Of a DNA stretch of 64,000 bases, positions 1 to 12,066 are shown piece after piece. Origin of the DNA: Hydractinia symbiolongicarpus. Taxonomy: Eukaryota; Cnidaria; Hydrozoa; Anthoathecata; Hydractiniidae. The stretch covers positions 12,960,001 through 13,024,000 of the forward strand of contig NC_079882.1 of NCBI RefSeq assembly GCF_029227915.1, written 5' to 3'. How positions within the stretch are numbered: position 1 is the first letter of the stretch; each line of letters opens with the position of its first letter. Made by a program: the position numbers and the translations under genes. The notes below the pieces were generated by a model. That model made no database searches, was not told where the DNA came from, and saw only the letters and a list, made by a program, of their open reading frames with translations.

Positions 1-72
1 TGATTTATAATAAAAGTTAGCTACTTTTGCTAAAATAGTTATAATACAAGTGAAAAACAAGACAGATTATTG

Positions 73-640
73 TCGTAACACCCTACATCGTTATGATTAG
101 TATATATGTTTAAAATTACGCTAGCTAAACTGTACAACAGCAAGAGTTTGGTCCAAGATAGAATGCGCTTGTCGTAACACCCCCTCCGTTATGAATTTAA
201 AAAAAATGATTTTAACCCTGGGAAAGACTTGAAATATTCTCAACTAAACAACCATAGTCTGAAAAAGAATTTGCACTTAAATTTAGATTTTTCTATAAAA
301 TGGCACAAAAAACATTGTTTGTTTTATTATTTTAAGTAGGAGAAGAATAACTTGCTGTGTAAGTTTCAAAACAGCGCAAGCATAACTTGCTGTATATATT
401 TTAAAAACAATACAAGTATATTCTGTACAACTTTTAAAACAACACAAGAATAATTCTTGCTGTATAACTTTCAAAACAACACAAGAAAAATTCTTGCGGC
501 ATAACTTTTAAAAACAAGTTTTTGATCATGCAAGTATTTTTATCTTTTCACCTTGAGAACTAGTTACATATTTTTTAGTGAGACAAATTATTATTCGAAA
601 ATACATAGAAAAAATTGTTGTCGTAACGCCCTCCTCCCTT
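73..640 (+). repeat. Three dispersed copies of TGTCGTAACRCCCTCC
   Basis: Related blocks start near 73, 170 and 617. Each reads TTGTCGTAAC-R-CCC followed within 10 bases by GTTATKA or GTTATTT. The spacing is irregular, so these look like a fragmented repeat family, not a tandem array. Confidence 0.5.
335..520. repeat. Tandem repeat, about 40-bp unit
   Basis: About four to five imperfect copies of a unit built from ACTTTYAAAACAACACAAG followed by AATTCTTGCTGTATA. Within each unit, CAAGAATAATTCTTG is itself a small palindrome. The open minus-strand frame across it is a by-product of the repeat. Confidence 0.75.
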
Positions 641-781
641 GTTATTTTTTATTATTTTTGTTGTTGTTCCGACCATACATTCTCGATAAAATTATTTTCA
701 TTTTGCCAACCGACCATAAGTTACTATCGACTTCGCCCGTAGAACAACTAATTAAATTGGAATCGCCTAAATAATAAGAAA

Positions 782-1000
782 CTAGTGCGAAACCCGTGGA
801 TAGATCCACAGGTTCGCCTGTCCTTTAGGTCTCGGTACTGCGGTTACCATTTTGCATGGCAGAAAGACACATACAAATATTATAATATAGACTAGTTTTT
901 AACCCATGGAAAAATCCACAGGTTTGTCCGTCCTTTAAATATCGTATTTCATGTTTCCGGTAACAGGACGCGGCTTTCGCAGACAGACAGACGACAGCTA
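782..1000 (+). repeat. CCCGTGGA/TCCACGGG palindrome repeat family, two copies
   Basis: Two diverged copies, near 782 and 888, each begin with ACTAGT, then aRCCCRTGGA-n-TCCACAGG, then GTCCGTCCTTTA. The second ends in a CAGACAGACAGACG microsatellite. Related blocks with the same CGTGGATTTTTCCACG core lie at 24160-24260 and 24920-25020, so this is a dispersed MITE-like family. Confidence 0.6.
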
Positions 1001-1003
1001 TTG

Positions 1004-2230
1004 TTAAAGAGATATAACATTGATTACCATGTGAGATGAAATAATATTGCTCAGCTCAATAAATTGCTCAGCTAGTTCCTTATCTCTCAGAATTTGGCGA
1101 GTCTTTGTGTTAACAAGAGCAATCTCTCTCCCTTTATTGATAAGCCTGGAGTTAAGCTTAAAGGAGAAAACGATTAACAAGAAGTTGTGCTTAAAATGGT
1201 CAATGTATTTGTGAGCTTTCGCTCTCAAGATATGTGTCGATTATGACTTTCTGTTCGGTAAAATACTAACTTTGACGTAGGTCTCCAGCGGTAAACAAAC
1301 ACATTTTGAATAAACAAAGCAAGGGAATGCTAAACTGTGTCCCCTGTGATTGTCTAAGAGTAATTTTTCATGATGGTTTTAAATATCTTTATCAGAATTA
1401 AATAATCTTTCACCGTTATTTTTCTTGTGTTATTTTTGTATCAAAACATCAGAAAAGACAGCAGGTGCTTCATTTAATTTGCTAGACTTTAAAACCAAAC
1501 ATTAAATGATTATACACAATAAGTGTACTGGGAGTGATTTTGTGATAGAAAAACAAAACAGTCTTAAAGTTTTTCTTTGTTTACCTACTTTTGCATGTTT
1601 TTAAATTCTTAAAAATTGTTTTTTCTGTGATGATCTTTTTCTACTAAAATTTAGCTTGTCTCTTCATCCCTTAAACCTTGTGATAAATTATATTCTCTCT
1701 TGGAAAAATGAACAAAATATGAACGAACCAAGTTAGGTTTTGTTTGATGAAGACAGCAACTGTTATGTAATCATTGTTTCTTTGGGACAAAATTTGGACA
1801 TGAAAAGAAGGAAAATTTTTTTTGCTATGTTGCATAAGGGATATGTAAAAACAATTTTATTACAAAACACATATGTAAGTATTTTTGTCAGTTCTCCTGT
1901 AAAGTCTTTGTGTATATATGCATGTTTTTTTTATAATAAAATCTTTTTTGGACCTGAACCTCAATTTTCTTAGCAAAATGCCTCCATTATAGGCTGAAAT
2001 TTTTCTATATTTTTTCCTAAGTTTATTTCTCTGATTTCTTTGAAAATATCTTATAATAATACGGAGACTGTGTCTGTTTGTAACAGGCAAAGTGGATAAG
2101 TTCATTTTCCTTTGATATAGCCGAAAAATTAATGTCTCAAATGTTAAATTTTCTGACGTTACAGGGCGACGTAAATAACGCTACTTTAACGTCAATATGT
2201 TATATTAAGGTAATGAAGCTATTACAGTGC
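1004..2230. other. No gene recognised
   Basis: Only short open frames of low-complexity AT-rich composition occur. None has a recognisable domain, and none joins to a neighbour by matching splice phase. I see nothing else structured beyond scattered poly-T runs. Confidence 0.5.
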
Positions 2231-2254
2231 ATTTAAAACTTTGAGGTCAAGTAA

Positions 2255-2680
2255 CTTGGAGACAAGGTGGTGAAGTCAATGAATTTCCCCGCGTGGGTAA
2301 CTAGGGACCACCTGGGACCAATTTGGGTAATCTTCCCAAACCTGCGTCCCCAAATCAGTTTCGGAACAGATGGGTTGATGACCGTTTGTCAAAAGTACAT
2401 GGTCCTATACATTTTTTTATCAGTGTTTCAAGATCTATACGATAAAGGCAAGAGGTGTACAAATTACTAAAAAAAAATTTTTGGTTTTTGACGGGCCATT
2501 GCTGAAGTCAGCAATATTTTTAAACCCTTACATCTCATTAACCGCTCATCAAAAACATATAATCCCATACATTATTTTGATCAGCGTTTCGACCTCTACA
2601 CATCACAATCAAAGAATAAACTAATTCTCACTATTTTTGTTAGGATATGCACTGCTGACGTCAGCAAAACATCTAAAACA
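2255..2680 (+). repeat. Two diverged tandem copies of an about 190-bp repeat
   Basis: Copy 1 (about 2255-2480) has a GGTCCTATACATTTTTTTAT block followed by CAGTGTTTCAAGATCTATAC. Copy 2 (about 2480-2680) has AATCCCATACATTATTTTGA and CAGCGTTTCGACCTCTACAC at the same spacing. GCTGAAGTCAGC and GCTGACGTCAGC end the respective units. Confidence 0.55.
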
Positions 2681-3021
2681 ACTTTCTTTTTTTTGACCTT
2701 TTCCATAACTGGATTTCTCCATGGGCTTTATCGACTGGTAACTACAATATTTTACCAACAGCGGTAAATAACATTTTGATTGGAGAAAAAAATCTTTGTT
2801 AGGATGTATATATATTTGACTGGAAAAAAGAAACTTGATTTTGTTGTGTTTAGAAACTATGGTGATATAACTGTAAATATCAAGATCATCAAAAATTGGA
2901 TCTTAACATGCTGAAGCCGGGGTTATTGAGGGTCATTATCTTGTAAAAAATTTTCTTGTAAAAAAACCTGTGTATTATTGCAGAAAACTTCAATTTGAAG
3001 TACAGTTAGTCTCTCTGATAG

Positions 3022-4167
3022 GAAAATGATGAAATCAGACAGGAACAAATGAGAGAAATGGCATTACTTAACAGTTATGAAAAACATCCTGATGGGTCAG
3101 GAATAGCAGCAACTTCTGTTATTGGAAGAGGTCGTGGCGCCCCAGCACCTATTATAAGAGTTGGTATACCTCCACCAGGTGCAATTATTTTGAATGGACA
3201 ACAACCAATGGCAATAAGAGGAAGAGGTATTTTTCAAACATATGGCAACATTTTTAAAGAAAGTATTTTGGATTTGGTTCACAATAATATTATTACATTC
3301 AAACTTTAGTACCAAGAGTTATTGCACGAGGAAGACCAGGTATTCGTCATATTGCTTTACCACGGCATGCTGCACCAGCTCCAGACCCTTACGTGAGTGC
3401 ATAATATTTTATGCTTGTATATTATATTTTACTGTTTAAGTAGGACAAAATTTTATTGAAGATATGTATATTGGTAATAAAAATTATTATGTTTATTTAT
3501 TATGTTACAGGCTTATGATGCATATGATACAACTTATGAAGCTGCATATGAAGGATATCCAGAAACTGGGTGAGTAGCGTATCTACAAGTCAAAATGTTT
3601 ACAAACCAGTCGTCACATCAAAATTAGAGGCCTCATAAGTCCATTTTTCACGACTGACAAAGAAGTGTTTTAAAAACTGCTGACATTGCTGTTTTTTTAC
3701 TTATAGTGAAGCTGTGTATTATGAGTACCAAGAGGAGTACCCACCAAGTAGTAGTAAGTATAAATAAGTGATCTGTACACAAGCTCCTCTGGCAACATAA
3801 ATATTTATATACAATAGATTTACAACATATAATTGAATGTGTTTAAAGTTTACATTTACTTTTCTATCAAATTATGTGCAACTTTCTTTGTGGTACTGTC
3901 TCTTTCATTATTATGCTCTCACTTTTACATTTATATTCTCATTTTCATTTCTTTCGACATGTTACTCAATCTTATTTGTTCGTTATGTAAGAAATATATA
4001 AATTTAATTTCATTACACCTTAATCATTTTTTTTCTAATCACAATGTTATATTTCTAATTTTTTAATAGCTTCAAGAGTGGAATCGTCTGCGAATAAAGT
4101 AGGGAGAGTAAGTCCTCAAAAGCATGGCTCTAGACGCAGTTACCACGAGGCATCTTACCCTTATTAA
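3022..4167 (+). CDS. khdrbs: KHDRBS/Sam68-like STAR-family RNA-binding protein, C-terminal exons
   Basis: Exons at 3022-3226, 3310-3392, 3511-3569, 3707-3753 and 4070-4167 join in consistent phase (0,1,0,2,1) with GT-AG borders and end in TAA. The first visible exon starts E-N-D-E-I-R-Q-E-Q, the QUA2 segment that follows the KH domain in Sam68-family proteins. It continues into RGRG-rich and proline-rich sequence (VGIPPPGA, IRGRG) and then tyrosine-rich exons (AYDAYDTTYEAAYEGYPETG), exactly the Sam68 tail order. The last exon ends ...RRSYHEASYPY. In known relatives this tail carries arginine methylation and tyrosine phosphorylation sites and a nuclear localisation signal, and the protein regulates alternative splicing in the nucleus. 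The KH exons lie upstream, outside the window. Exon coordinates were placed by hand. Confidence 0.85.
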
Positions 4168-5202
4168 AACAAGTATACTTTAACCGATAATCATGTTAAA
4201 GATCTCCTGGAAAGGAACTTAAAATTTAATCCTGTAGCAGGATAAGTATTCATTAAACAAACTTGAAGGAAATATATTTGTTTAACAGTGTTGGGTAGCT
4301 TTTTTATTTTTGTAAACTTCGCATGTTAATCTTCTGACTAAAGAGAACTAACTTGAAGCGTTTAAATTGTGTGTTGGTGTAGTAAAGAGGTTAAACATTA
4401 CAGGGTGGCCGCTACTGCTGAAAACTTCTTGGATTTAAATGTATTTCTGGAAAATTGCAAAAAAGGAAAACTACTTAAACATTTTCTTGTTTTTACTTCT
4501 TTGCCACTGAGCTTTTTTGCTATGTATTTTAAAGGTCAGAAAACTTTAAAATGTTACTTTTTGGATATTAGTGGCCACCCTGCTTAAAACTAACTTGCAT
4601 AAATCTCCTTGTGAAATTATCTACAACAATGATAAACTCCTAGTTATAACAGTAAAACTTAAAACCAAAAGCTTGTTCTTCGTTTAACCTTTTAACAAAT
4701 CTTTAATATTTTAAACGTTGTTAGTAGTTTATATTTTTGCCATTCATCGAGTGGAACTGATTAGCCATATTTTTTAACCATTTATATTAAAGTGCTAAAC
4801 TATTATTTTTTTTCATTTATTATATACATGATGGTTGTTCATTATTATGTTCGTGTTTGAGCATGTAAACATGTTTTCAGTTATATACATGTTTTGTAAT
4901 CATATTTGTGTTGTTTTTTTTTCGGTTTTGCTGAAAACCCAGAGAGTGCTCATGCCATGTGAGGGATTATAATTCTGAACGTTTTTTCATGTTATGCTGT
5001 TCCGGAAGATTTAATTTGTAGTTCGTTCATATATAATAAAACTACTATTAAATGTTAATGTTTATAGACTCCCTTAAGAAGTAGAGAGAAATAACTTCTC
5101 AGTCGTCAGTCTTAGAATCAGCCTTAACGTTGGCATAGTGCTGGCGGCGAATGTGTGACGTTCAACAGACTCAGTTATAGCTATATTTTTTTTTGTTTTT
5201 AG
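4168..5202. other. 3' UTR/intron between alternative last exons
   Basis: Apart from the MITE at 4401-4582 this is AT-rich sequence with long T runs and no further open frame of KHDRBS type. It must contain the 3' UTR and polyadenylation site of the shorter isoform, but I could not single out a convincing AATAAA with a downstream GU-rich element. Confidence 0.4.
4401..4582. mobile_element. Short MITE with CAGGGTGGCC ends
   Basis: A 182-bp block begins CAGGGTGGCCGCTA and ends TAGTGGCCACCCTG, inverted repeats with 13 of 14 matches. The ends resemble those of hAT-type MITEs. The flanking 8-mers (AAACATTA and CTTAAAAC) do not match well, so the target duplication is unproven. It sits between the two alternative last exons of the KHDRBS-like gene. 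Confidence 0.6.
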
Positions 5203-5339
5203 GTACTGGAAGACGTGGTGAAAAAAGAGCTAGTATCGGTGGTGGTTACAACCCCAAGAAGTACAGAAGTGATCCTTACTCAGAGGTATCTTATCCTTCC
5301 CAGGAATCTGATCATTACCGATCGGCATCGATGCGTTAA
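5203..5339 (+). CDS. khdrbs: Alternative last exon of the KHDRBS-like gene
   Basis: After a poly-T tract and AG, this exon joins in phase 1 to the same upstream donor (3753/3754) that serves the exon at 4070. Read in that phase it gives STGRRGEKRASIGGGYNPKK, then a Y/S/D-rich tail ending RSASMR and TAA. This is the arginine/glycine/tyrosine composition expected for a Sam68-type C terminus; the other two frames give unrelated hydrophobic sequence. It is therefore a mutually exclusive alternative to the 4070-4167 exon, giving a different C-terminal tail with a different phosphorylatable content. RNA evidence would settle which form is used. Confidence 0.7.
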
Positions 5340-8300
5340 CCGTGCAATAAACTTCGTAAATTTAATGTTTGTGTTCCCTCATAATCGTAATCGGCTGATA
5401 ATTAGCTGTAAAGTCGACTAGTAGTTTATAACTGCTGTGCAATTAAAGTAACTAATTACAGCTTTTTAAAATTTTATACTAGATGCCTTAAATGTTGAGA
5501 TAATGTTTGTTTTGTAAAAAAGTTGACGAGTGGTAGCTGCATTCTTTAGCATGTATGCTCCATTGTATTTTACTAACGTAAGAATGATATTTTTCACTAA
5601 AATCATTTTTATACTTCCAATTTTATATATTTACGTGTTTATGATCAAATGAAATTATATTTTAATGATATAAAACTTTTGTTTGCTATTTTTCCATTCG
5701 CTTGTAAATTTTTCCTGACGTGGTTATTTGGTTCTGCATTCTTTTTTAAATTAGTGTGATAAATGTATGGACTAAAACGTCTTTGTCCATAACATTTGAT
5801 TGCAAAACTGAAACAGTATTTTAAAAAGAGACCACCTAAAGTGTAAATCCAGGAAATCGGGATATCCATTTAACAAAGAAAGCTCGGAAACATGATCTTT
5901 GCTGGTGGGATCAGAGTAGTCACAAATTTTGAAACCCTGTCAAATTTTTTTAAAAGCCTAAATTAAGTTTTCTCATACAGAAATGTTTTCCAGGCGAAAA
6001 AAGTGTATACGTTGAGTGGATATCCTCGGGGCAGACCTTATGTCTAACATTGAAATTTTTATGCTAAACTTATAAGTTAAACCTTACTAATTCTTTATTT
6101 TCTACACACTAAAGCTAAAACCGTCATTCTGCAAGTTAAAAACCGTCATTCTGCAAGCTAAAACCGTCATTCTGCAAGCTAAAACCGTCATTCTGCAAGC
6201 TAAAACCGTCATTCTGCAAGTTAAAACTGCTTTAAACAACTAAACATTAATAAGGTTTAACTTGTAAAATGAATATTTCTCTAGTTCTAATTGCTATTAT
6301 TTATGAATTTGATAACCATGGTATGTTATATATCTAAACTAATTATTTTCAGTACTATTAGTCATTGTACTCATGTCATTTCTCCTTATTTTTCTAGATT
6401 TAAACCCTTCGTGGACTTGTTCCAATATTTTTCTATTAAATGGTTTTAATACACAAGTGTTGGTGTTAATTTTCTTAGTTTCATCTAAAACGACTGACTT
6501 ATTTCATTAGTACAGAAATCCCTGTTTTTTTAAACGTATTAATTTTCGCGCATACTAATTTATTTGTCGCGTTTTTTTAATTTTTTTTTACAAAAACAAA
6601 ACCGAAGGGCATTTTAAAGCCGTTGTTTTGCTTGTATCATTGAACGTGTGGACACGTTCATTTTTCCTTGTGTGATACACAAAAATTTTAACACATTTTT
6701 GCGAGCATTAATTTTCGTGAAGCAATGAAGTCAGCTTATTTGCGTTTTCTTAACATCAGTTTTTCAAAAGAATTTGTAGTATTTGCAAAAATGGTATCGC
6801 GAAAATTATTACATCCAAATACAATAATCATTCCGAAACTCACTATTAAATAAGGCGTATTCACTTAACCAGTAATTATATCATATCATTGTAGCTTGGT
6901 TGTTATGGTTATTTCATGTGCTTCAAACTTAAACTACACATTGTCCTTTTAAGCGTTAAATAGTTTAAATAAACAACCTCTAGATGTTTAGGTATAAGAT
7001 TTATAACCAAATTGTCGCTAGCTAATATTGGTTTGTTACCTTTATAACAGGTAAGCCGTAACTCTTAAAATATTTTACTAAACCTTGTGTATAAACTTTT
7101 CTCGCGACTTTGTTTTTAAAGTCGTTTTATAAACTACCACGGTACGTTCGTAACGAATGTTGATTTAACACATCTTGAACTTTAAAATTAACTGAAATAA
7201 TAAGAACCTTGCCAACTTCTTTCGTTACAACACACTACTGCAAATCATTTAAAACATAGTTTATGGAAATAACTTTTTTTTAGGTGCGTTTTTTTCATTA
7301 GGTTATGGAAACTACGTTTCTTTTTCGTTGTTGAAAATTTTTGTTTTTGTCGAACCAAATCACTCCTGCAATTTATTATTTATCATTTATTTTTTTAAAC
7401 GAGTGGTCACCCTGAACACATTAAGTACAGCAAATCATACAAAAGGATTTTTAAGAAACAGCGAATAGCCTTTTTATTTTGACTGTTACTAATTTATTTA
7501 AATGATAGATTTTAAAAATCTCATTTGAAAGCACTTAAGAGGGAATGGCTCATCTAACCAATAAAAGTATTTTTAAGTGTAGGTGAAAATATGATAAATC
7601 TTTTCTAAATAAACCATAATGATATGTATAAAAAAATATCTTTCGTTGAACATTTAATAGCTGAAATTATCGTTGGCAGAAAGTTTGAATGTGTTTCAAA
7701 AGACTGTTAAACTTTCAAACTTATATTTTGTACAAAAACAACTTGGAATTTATTGCATGAAAATTACTGTTACAAAAGTGTTATAAAATTCATGTTAGAA
7801 ACATAGCTATGACTTTTTGAACTGTCGATTCTACCCGTTTTCCTGGCTATCTTTAGGACTGGTTTTGGTTAAACTTTAATGACTGTATATTTATTACTTA
7901 TTTAGTAATCACCCACAAAATGCTGATTGTGGTTTAAAAAGGTTAGTTCTCACTGTTGTTTTCTTTTCTTATTTTTACTCTCGCTTAAGCATATTTTTTT
8001 TCCTGCATAATTCGTGTTTCATGCGTACAGTGGTAGTTCGAAACTGTAGCATTTCTATCTCTTCCAGCTGACTGAAAGGAAGACATTGTAATGTTATTGT
8101 CGTTTTTTTGTAAGAATTCTTTGTTTTGATCTCAACGAATAAATACGATCCTGTTATGTCCTGTGTCCTGTTATGTTGTGGGACTTTTAAATAGTGCTTC
8201 CAAGAAATTCTGATAAAAATGTTTTTATAATGATTCAGTTTCTTTCTTGTGAAAGAAAGTCTGTGTCTTTGTTTCTGCATGCATGTATGTTTTTCGTAAC

Positions 8301-8470
8301 AATTTGTCTCTGCAATATCTAAATTTATATTTATTAAGCATATAGCTAGATAACATCGGTTATATTCGAATGTTTGGAACCATAAAGCCCTTTTGTTGTT
8401 TTAAAAGCTTTTAAAAGTTATTATATCCTTTAGTTCATAACGAAACTTGATCGTTATTTTATTGTTTTAG
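5340..8470. other. AT-rich non-coding stretch
   Basis: No exon or protein family recognised in three kilobases. It holds the five-copy 21-bp array at 6114-6225 and many T-rich tracts. It would be the 3' UTR of the KHDRBS-like gene plus intron or intergenic DNA leading to the long exon at 8471. Confidence 0.5.
6114..6225 (+). repeat. 21-22-bp tandem repeat, five copies
   Basis: CCGTCATTCTGCAAG starts at 6121, 6143, 6164, 6185 and 6206, separated by YTAAAA spacers, so the period is 21-22 bp with nearly no divergence. Units abut without unique spacers, so this is a minisatellite. Confidence 0.9.
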
Positions 8471-11400
8471 GTAGTCAGCTGGGTATGTTGTGTAGGAATG
8501 ATCGACGAAGAACTGATTGTTTTAAACCTGAATATCAGCAACCTAACTATTCTGTAGAAAATCTTCGTGGTTATTCATACCAACGAGATTTTCATGTTCC
8601 TTACAGAGACAAACGACGCAATTCTCAAAAACGTAAGGACAATGAATATCTACCTCCTCGAAAAATGACTCCGTCGAACAATGACCAAAACAGCTTTCGT
8701 AACGTTCGAATCACCATAAGTAATCCGAAAGAACGCTACAGAAGAGAACGTCGCCCTGCCGAGTTCGATGAAAACGAGCGACTATACAGCAATCACGTTT
8801 CTAACAGAGATCAGGAGTGGGGGCAGTATAAGAATTATGAAGAAAAGGTTGGCAAATGTAGATCTAGGGCTGGTAATGAGTGATACGGAGGCGAAAAGAG
8901 TGATTACAGAGACAACGAAAAGTATTATAAATATGATAAAAACAATATTCTTGGACCGGACAGTTACCGTCCGTGAGGAACGCCCTTGTGAATATACATT
9001 AACTCATCGCAATGACATGTACGATTGTTTTCGAGATGAAACAAACCAAACTAGCCGCACCTCCCGTGATTTTCGAAACGTATATGATTCCCAACAGCGA
9101 TTTAAGGATGATGAGCATATTGGCAACAATTTCAGGAACAGAGCGGAAAATGTTTTCAGAGAACAGCAATCGAAAATCGTTTGCAATCGGCTTGTATGAT
9201 AGAATTGATGATGGACTCGAGTTTAACGAAGAATGCTTTCATAGAAAAAGTGAAGCTTCTGTGCAACTCACAAGAAGTGATATAAGTTTAGACTGATGTG
9301 CACAGAGAGAACTCATACACTTCAAATTACGAAAAGTTTAGCAAACAAAGTTTTAATGACGCTTCAAAATTCGTAGAGGTAAAAATGCGAAAAAGAGTAA
9401 CGTCAAGTAGTCACGAAGATGATGACGCAATCAATATCTGTGATGATAAACATCAGATCACTTCTCTTCATTATAGCAGTCGCACTGTTGATTATAACGG
9501 TCGCCTGGTTAGGTCTAAAGAAATATTTAAAAATGAAGATGAAGGCTATCTGAATAAGGATGTTCGTCGTAGGATTGCAACACAGTATCTTCGCAAATTT
9601 AGCGATCGGAATAACAATAGTGCATGGTACAAAAATCGAGACGAAGATAAAGAATACGCTGAGAGATTGCATGATGAGATCATGCGTTATAAAACTAATA
9701 AACCAGCACCTTCTTGATATGATGACATATGTAAAAGTGAGTTTAGGTCATGTATGGCAAATTTAAATGCAGATTATCAAATTATGTGTGATAACAATAG
9801 TGGTGGCAGAAATACATCGCCATACAAGCAAGAATTTCAGAAGCAGACTCGCCACTACCACCACGACTCTGATGAAAATTATTTTTCAAGTGAACTAGAT
9901 TCGGATTACAAAGGAGTAAACCTTAATACTTGCAAAATTAATCTAAGTAACAGGTCTAGGTCAAACAACTTCAATAAATATTATGCAATTGATGAAGTTG
10001 GGTTGAATCAAATCCAAAGTCATAAACGAGAAAGGTTTAACGTGGAGTTACGGACTATCCCTAAACACTTGCCTATTTCGTACGATAAATCTATACACGT
10101 TTTCCCTTTACCTACTGAAGCAGTTATTAATGCAAAACACTGCTTTTTTGATCGGGGTTGTATCTCAAATATGGATGTTTACAAACGATTTTGATTCACT
10201 TAGTGAAAGTGGCTTACTGGTATATCCTGATCAAACGAGCTCTAAACAGTCGGCAACAGATGGGGAAAAACAAAAAAATATAGTTTCAAAGAAACCGGCA
10301 GCTAGGTATGGAGAAATGGAGACCAAAACACACACAGATACCGTTGAAACACGATGGGGAAACCGACGTTCTAGCAAGTTGTCAGATCAACATAAATATA
10401 GTAGTCCCAAGCGCAAAGATCTTGAATTTACGTCGAGCTCCGTTAGTGTGGAAGAAAAGAGTGGTGTTACAAGAAAGGGAACAGCAAATTATGAAGAGAT
10501 TAAAATAAACACACGTGAAGGCCGACTTGAGAATCGACGTTGCGAGTTGCCAAATAAAAATGAATACATATATGGTGATTGCAAGCGCAAGGAACCCGGA
10601 AAATATACGTTGGGTAATGAAAGCCGCCGTATAAATTCACCATCAAGGCATATTCTTTTTCCAAAATAAACGACAAAAAATTGTCTCTCCTGTAAAAAAC
10701 TTTGAACGCAAAGATATTAAACAAATCCTAATCGATGGTGGTGATGCATCTGTATCAAAATATAAAAAGGGAAAAAAAGCTGCAACGTTACTTATGTCTA
10801 AACTTCTTCCTTTGTATCAACTGTACTCTCCGGTCCAGTATGTTGTACCGTATAACGTGGCGTTAGCAAATCAAAATCCACCAGTTGTTGTGGTAAACAG
10901 GCACAGTATTCAACCAACTTCGGCTTGGGTGTCAAGGCCTAATCTCACCGGCGAAAGGTTGATGGAAACAAATGTGAAATTAATCAACCAACTAAGTCAG
11001 CCTGTAAAATGCACTTCTGCGCTTAAATTTAAAAAAGCTTCTTACCTGCAACGACAACAAGTACGAATTCTGCATCAAATACACTCATTTCCTCATCACA
11101 AACCAAGCAGAATGGTAAAAATGTAAGAAAGCCGTGGTTTGACAAAGAATGTCGTAACTTACGGAAGAAACGTCAAGAGAAGATAGCGTCACTGTATCGT
11201 GCCCAAAAATCGTCAAATTCTCAGAAAACTGAAAACATTTCTGTCATTAAAGAGAAGTTGCGACGAATAAATAGAGGTTATGTATCGCTGCTGCGTAAGA
11301 AAAAAAAAGAGTATTTCGGTCAGTTAGAAAGGGAAGGAAAACAAGAAGATATTTGTAAAAGTGTTCAGGTTCTGTTGTAAAAAAGGCAATGTTGTGTGAA

Positions 11401-11512
11401 AAACATGAAGAAAAAAATGAAGACGTGGAAAGTGCGCCAAAACTGTCATATGTTTGTACGAAAACGGACAGTGACAATGTGATTGTGATAAATTCATCGT
11501 GCGAAGAAGATT
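8471..11512 (+). pseudogene. Very long, frame-broken R/K/D/N/Y-rich coding region, possible third KHDRBS last exon
   Basis: A single coding-like stretch of about 1,000 codons runs from an AG acceptor at 8470 to a stop at 11512, but in pieces. In-frame TGA occurs at 8881 and 9715, and frame shifts occur near 8975, 9190, 9297, 10180, 10667, 11060 and 11374. The first segment opens in phase 1, the phase needed to follow the KHDRBS donor at 3753, and is arginine/tyrosine-rich like the other tails. Both TGAs could come from CGA by CpG decay. Near the end WFDKECRNLRKKRQEK resembles the linker seen in LINE-encoded proteins, and the very end, DNVIVINSSCEED, looks like a SUMO-interaction motif. It could instead be a separate decayed gene. 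Sequencing indels are an alternative explanation for the shifts, less so for the stops. Confidence 0.45.
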
Positions 11513-11821
11513 AAAAGTTACAGATTATACACCATAATTGATCCTTATTTTTTTTTTATTTTTTTTTTTTTTTTTGTTATACTCTATTTTAGTTAACGTT
11601 AAAAATAGCACTCGAATGTAGTGGGTATTTATTTAAAGCAAAGAAAATGACAGGTATAAAAAAAGCTTTGGGTGATCTACTTTAAGGGCACAAACGATTT
11701 CTATACAGATTATTGACGATGATGAAGAATAGAATTTTTAACTCTATAACAAATCTTGTGTTTCTATATACGTTTATTCTTATTTTTTATAAATCATTTC
11801 TAAACATAGAAATTTATTTCT
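11513..11821. other. Poly-T tract and AT-rich filler
   Basis: An almost pure T run of about 27 bases lies at 11549-11576. Nothing else is recognisable up to the tandem repeat that follows. Confidence 0.5.
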
Positions 11822-11992
11822 TCGTGTCATTCGCCAAAATAAATCCCCGCTAAAATAAACATTTTTTTGTATTCGCCAAATTAAATCCTCGCCAAATTTT
11901 TTAAAATTTATCATTCGCCAATTTAAATCCCCGCAAAATATTCCATTTTGTTCATTCGCCAAATTAAATACTCGCCAAATTTTATCCACTTA
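11822..11992 (+). repeat. ATTCGCCAAATTAAATCCYCGCC tandem repeat, about 41-bp unit
   Basis: Four units begin near 11828, 11871, 11913 and 11952. Each starts with ATTCGCCAAWWTAAAT, then CCYCGC, then an AAATTTT-rich spacer. An open frame on the minus strand is produced by the repeat and is not a gene. Confidence 0.8.
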
Positions 11993-11999
11993 GGTACAA

Positions 12000-12066
12000 C
12001 GATGATGAGAGTGAACAAAGTGATCTGAGCGATTTAGGAAGAAATGTTTTTGATTTACTTGAATAA
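12000..12066 (+). other. Candidate acidic terminal exon
   Basis: Directly after CCACTTAG the phase-2 reading gives YNDDESEQSDLSDLGRNV followed by five more residues and TAA. The acidic, serine-containing composition and clean acceptor look like a gene's last exon, but no partner exon with the right phase was found upstream. It may be orphaned by the repeat at 11822-11992 or belong to a decayed transposase. Confidence 0.25.

Larger units (their letters stand above)
1..781. other. AT-rich left edge, no gene seen
   Basis: No open frame here resembles a protein family on either strand. If the KHDRBS-like gene downstream begins to the left of the window, this stretch is one of its introns: the KH domain that must precede the first visible exon is not found between 1 and 3021. 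The content is repeats, described separately. Confidence 0.5.

Noticed and set aside
283-474. Minus-strand open frame
   Set aside because: Produced by the 40-bp tandem repeat; leucine/valine-rich periodic translation.
6114-6225. CRISPR-like array of a 15-base repeat
   Set aside because: Units are 21-22 bp end to end with no unique spacers, in an animal genome; it is a minisatellite.
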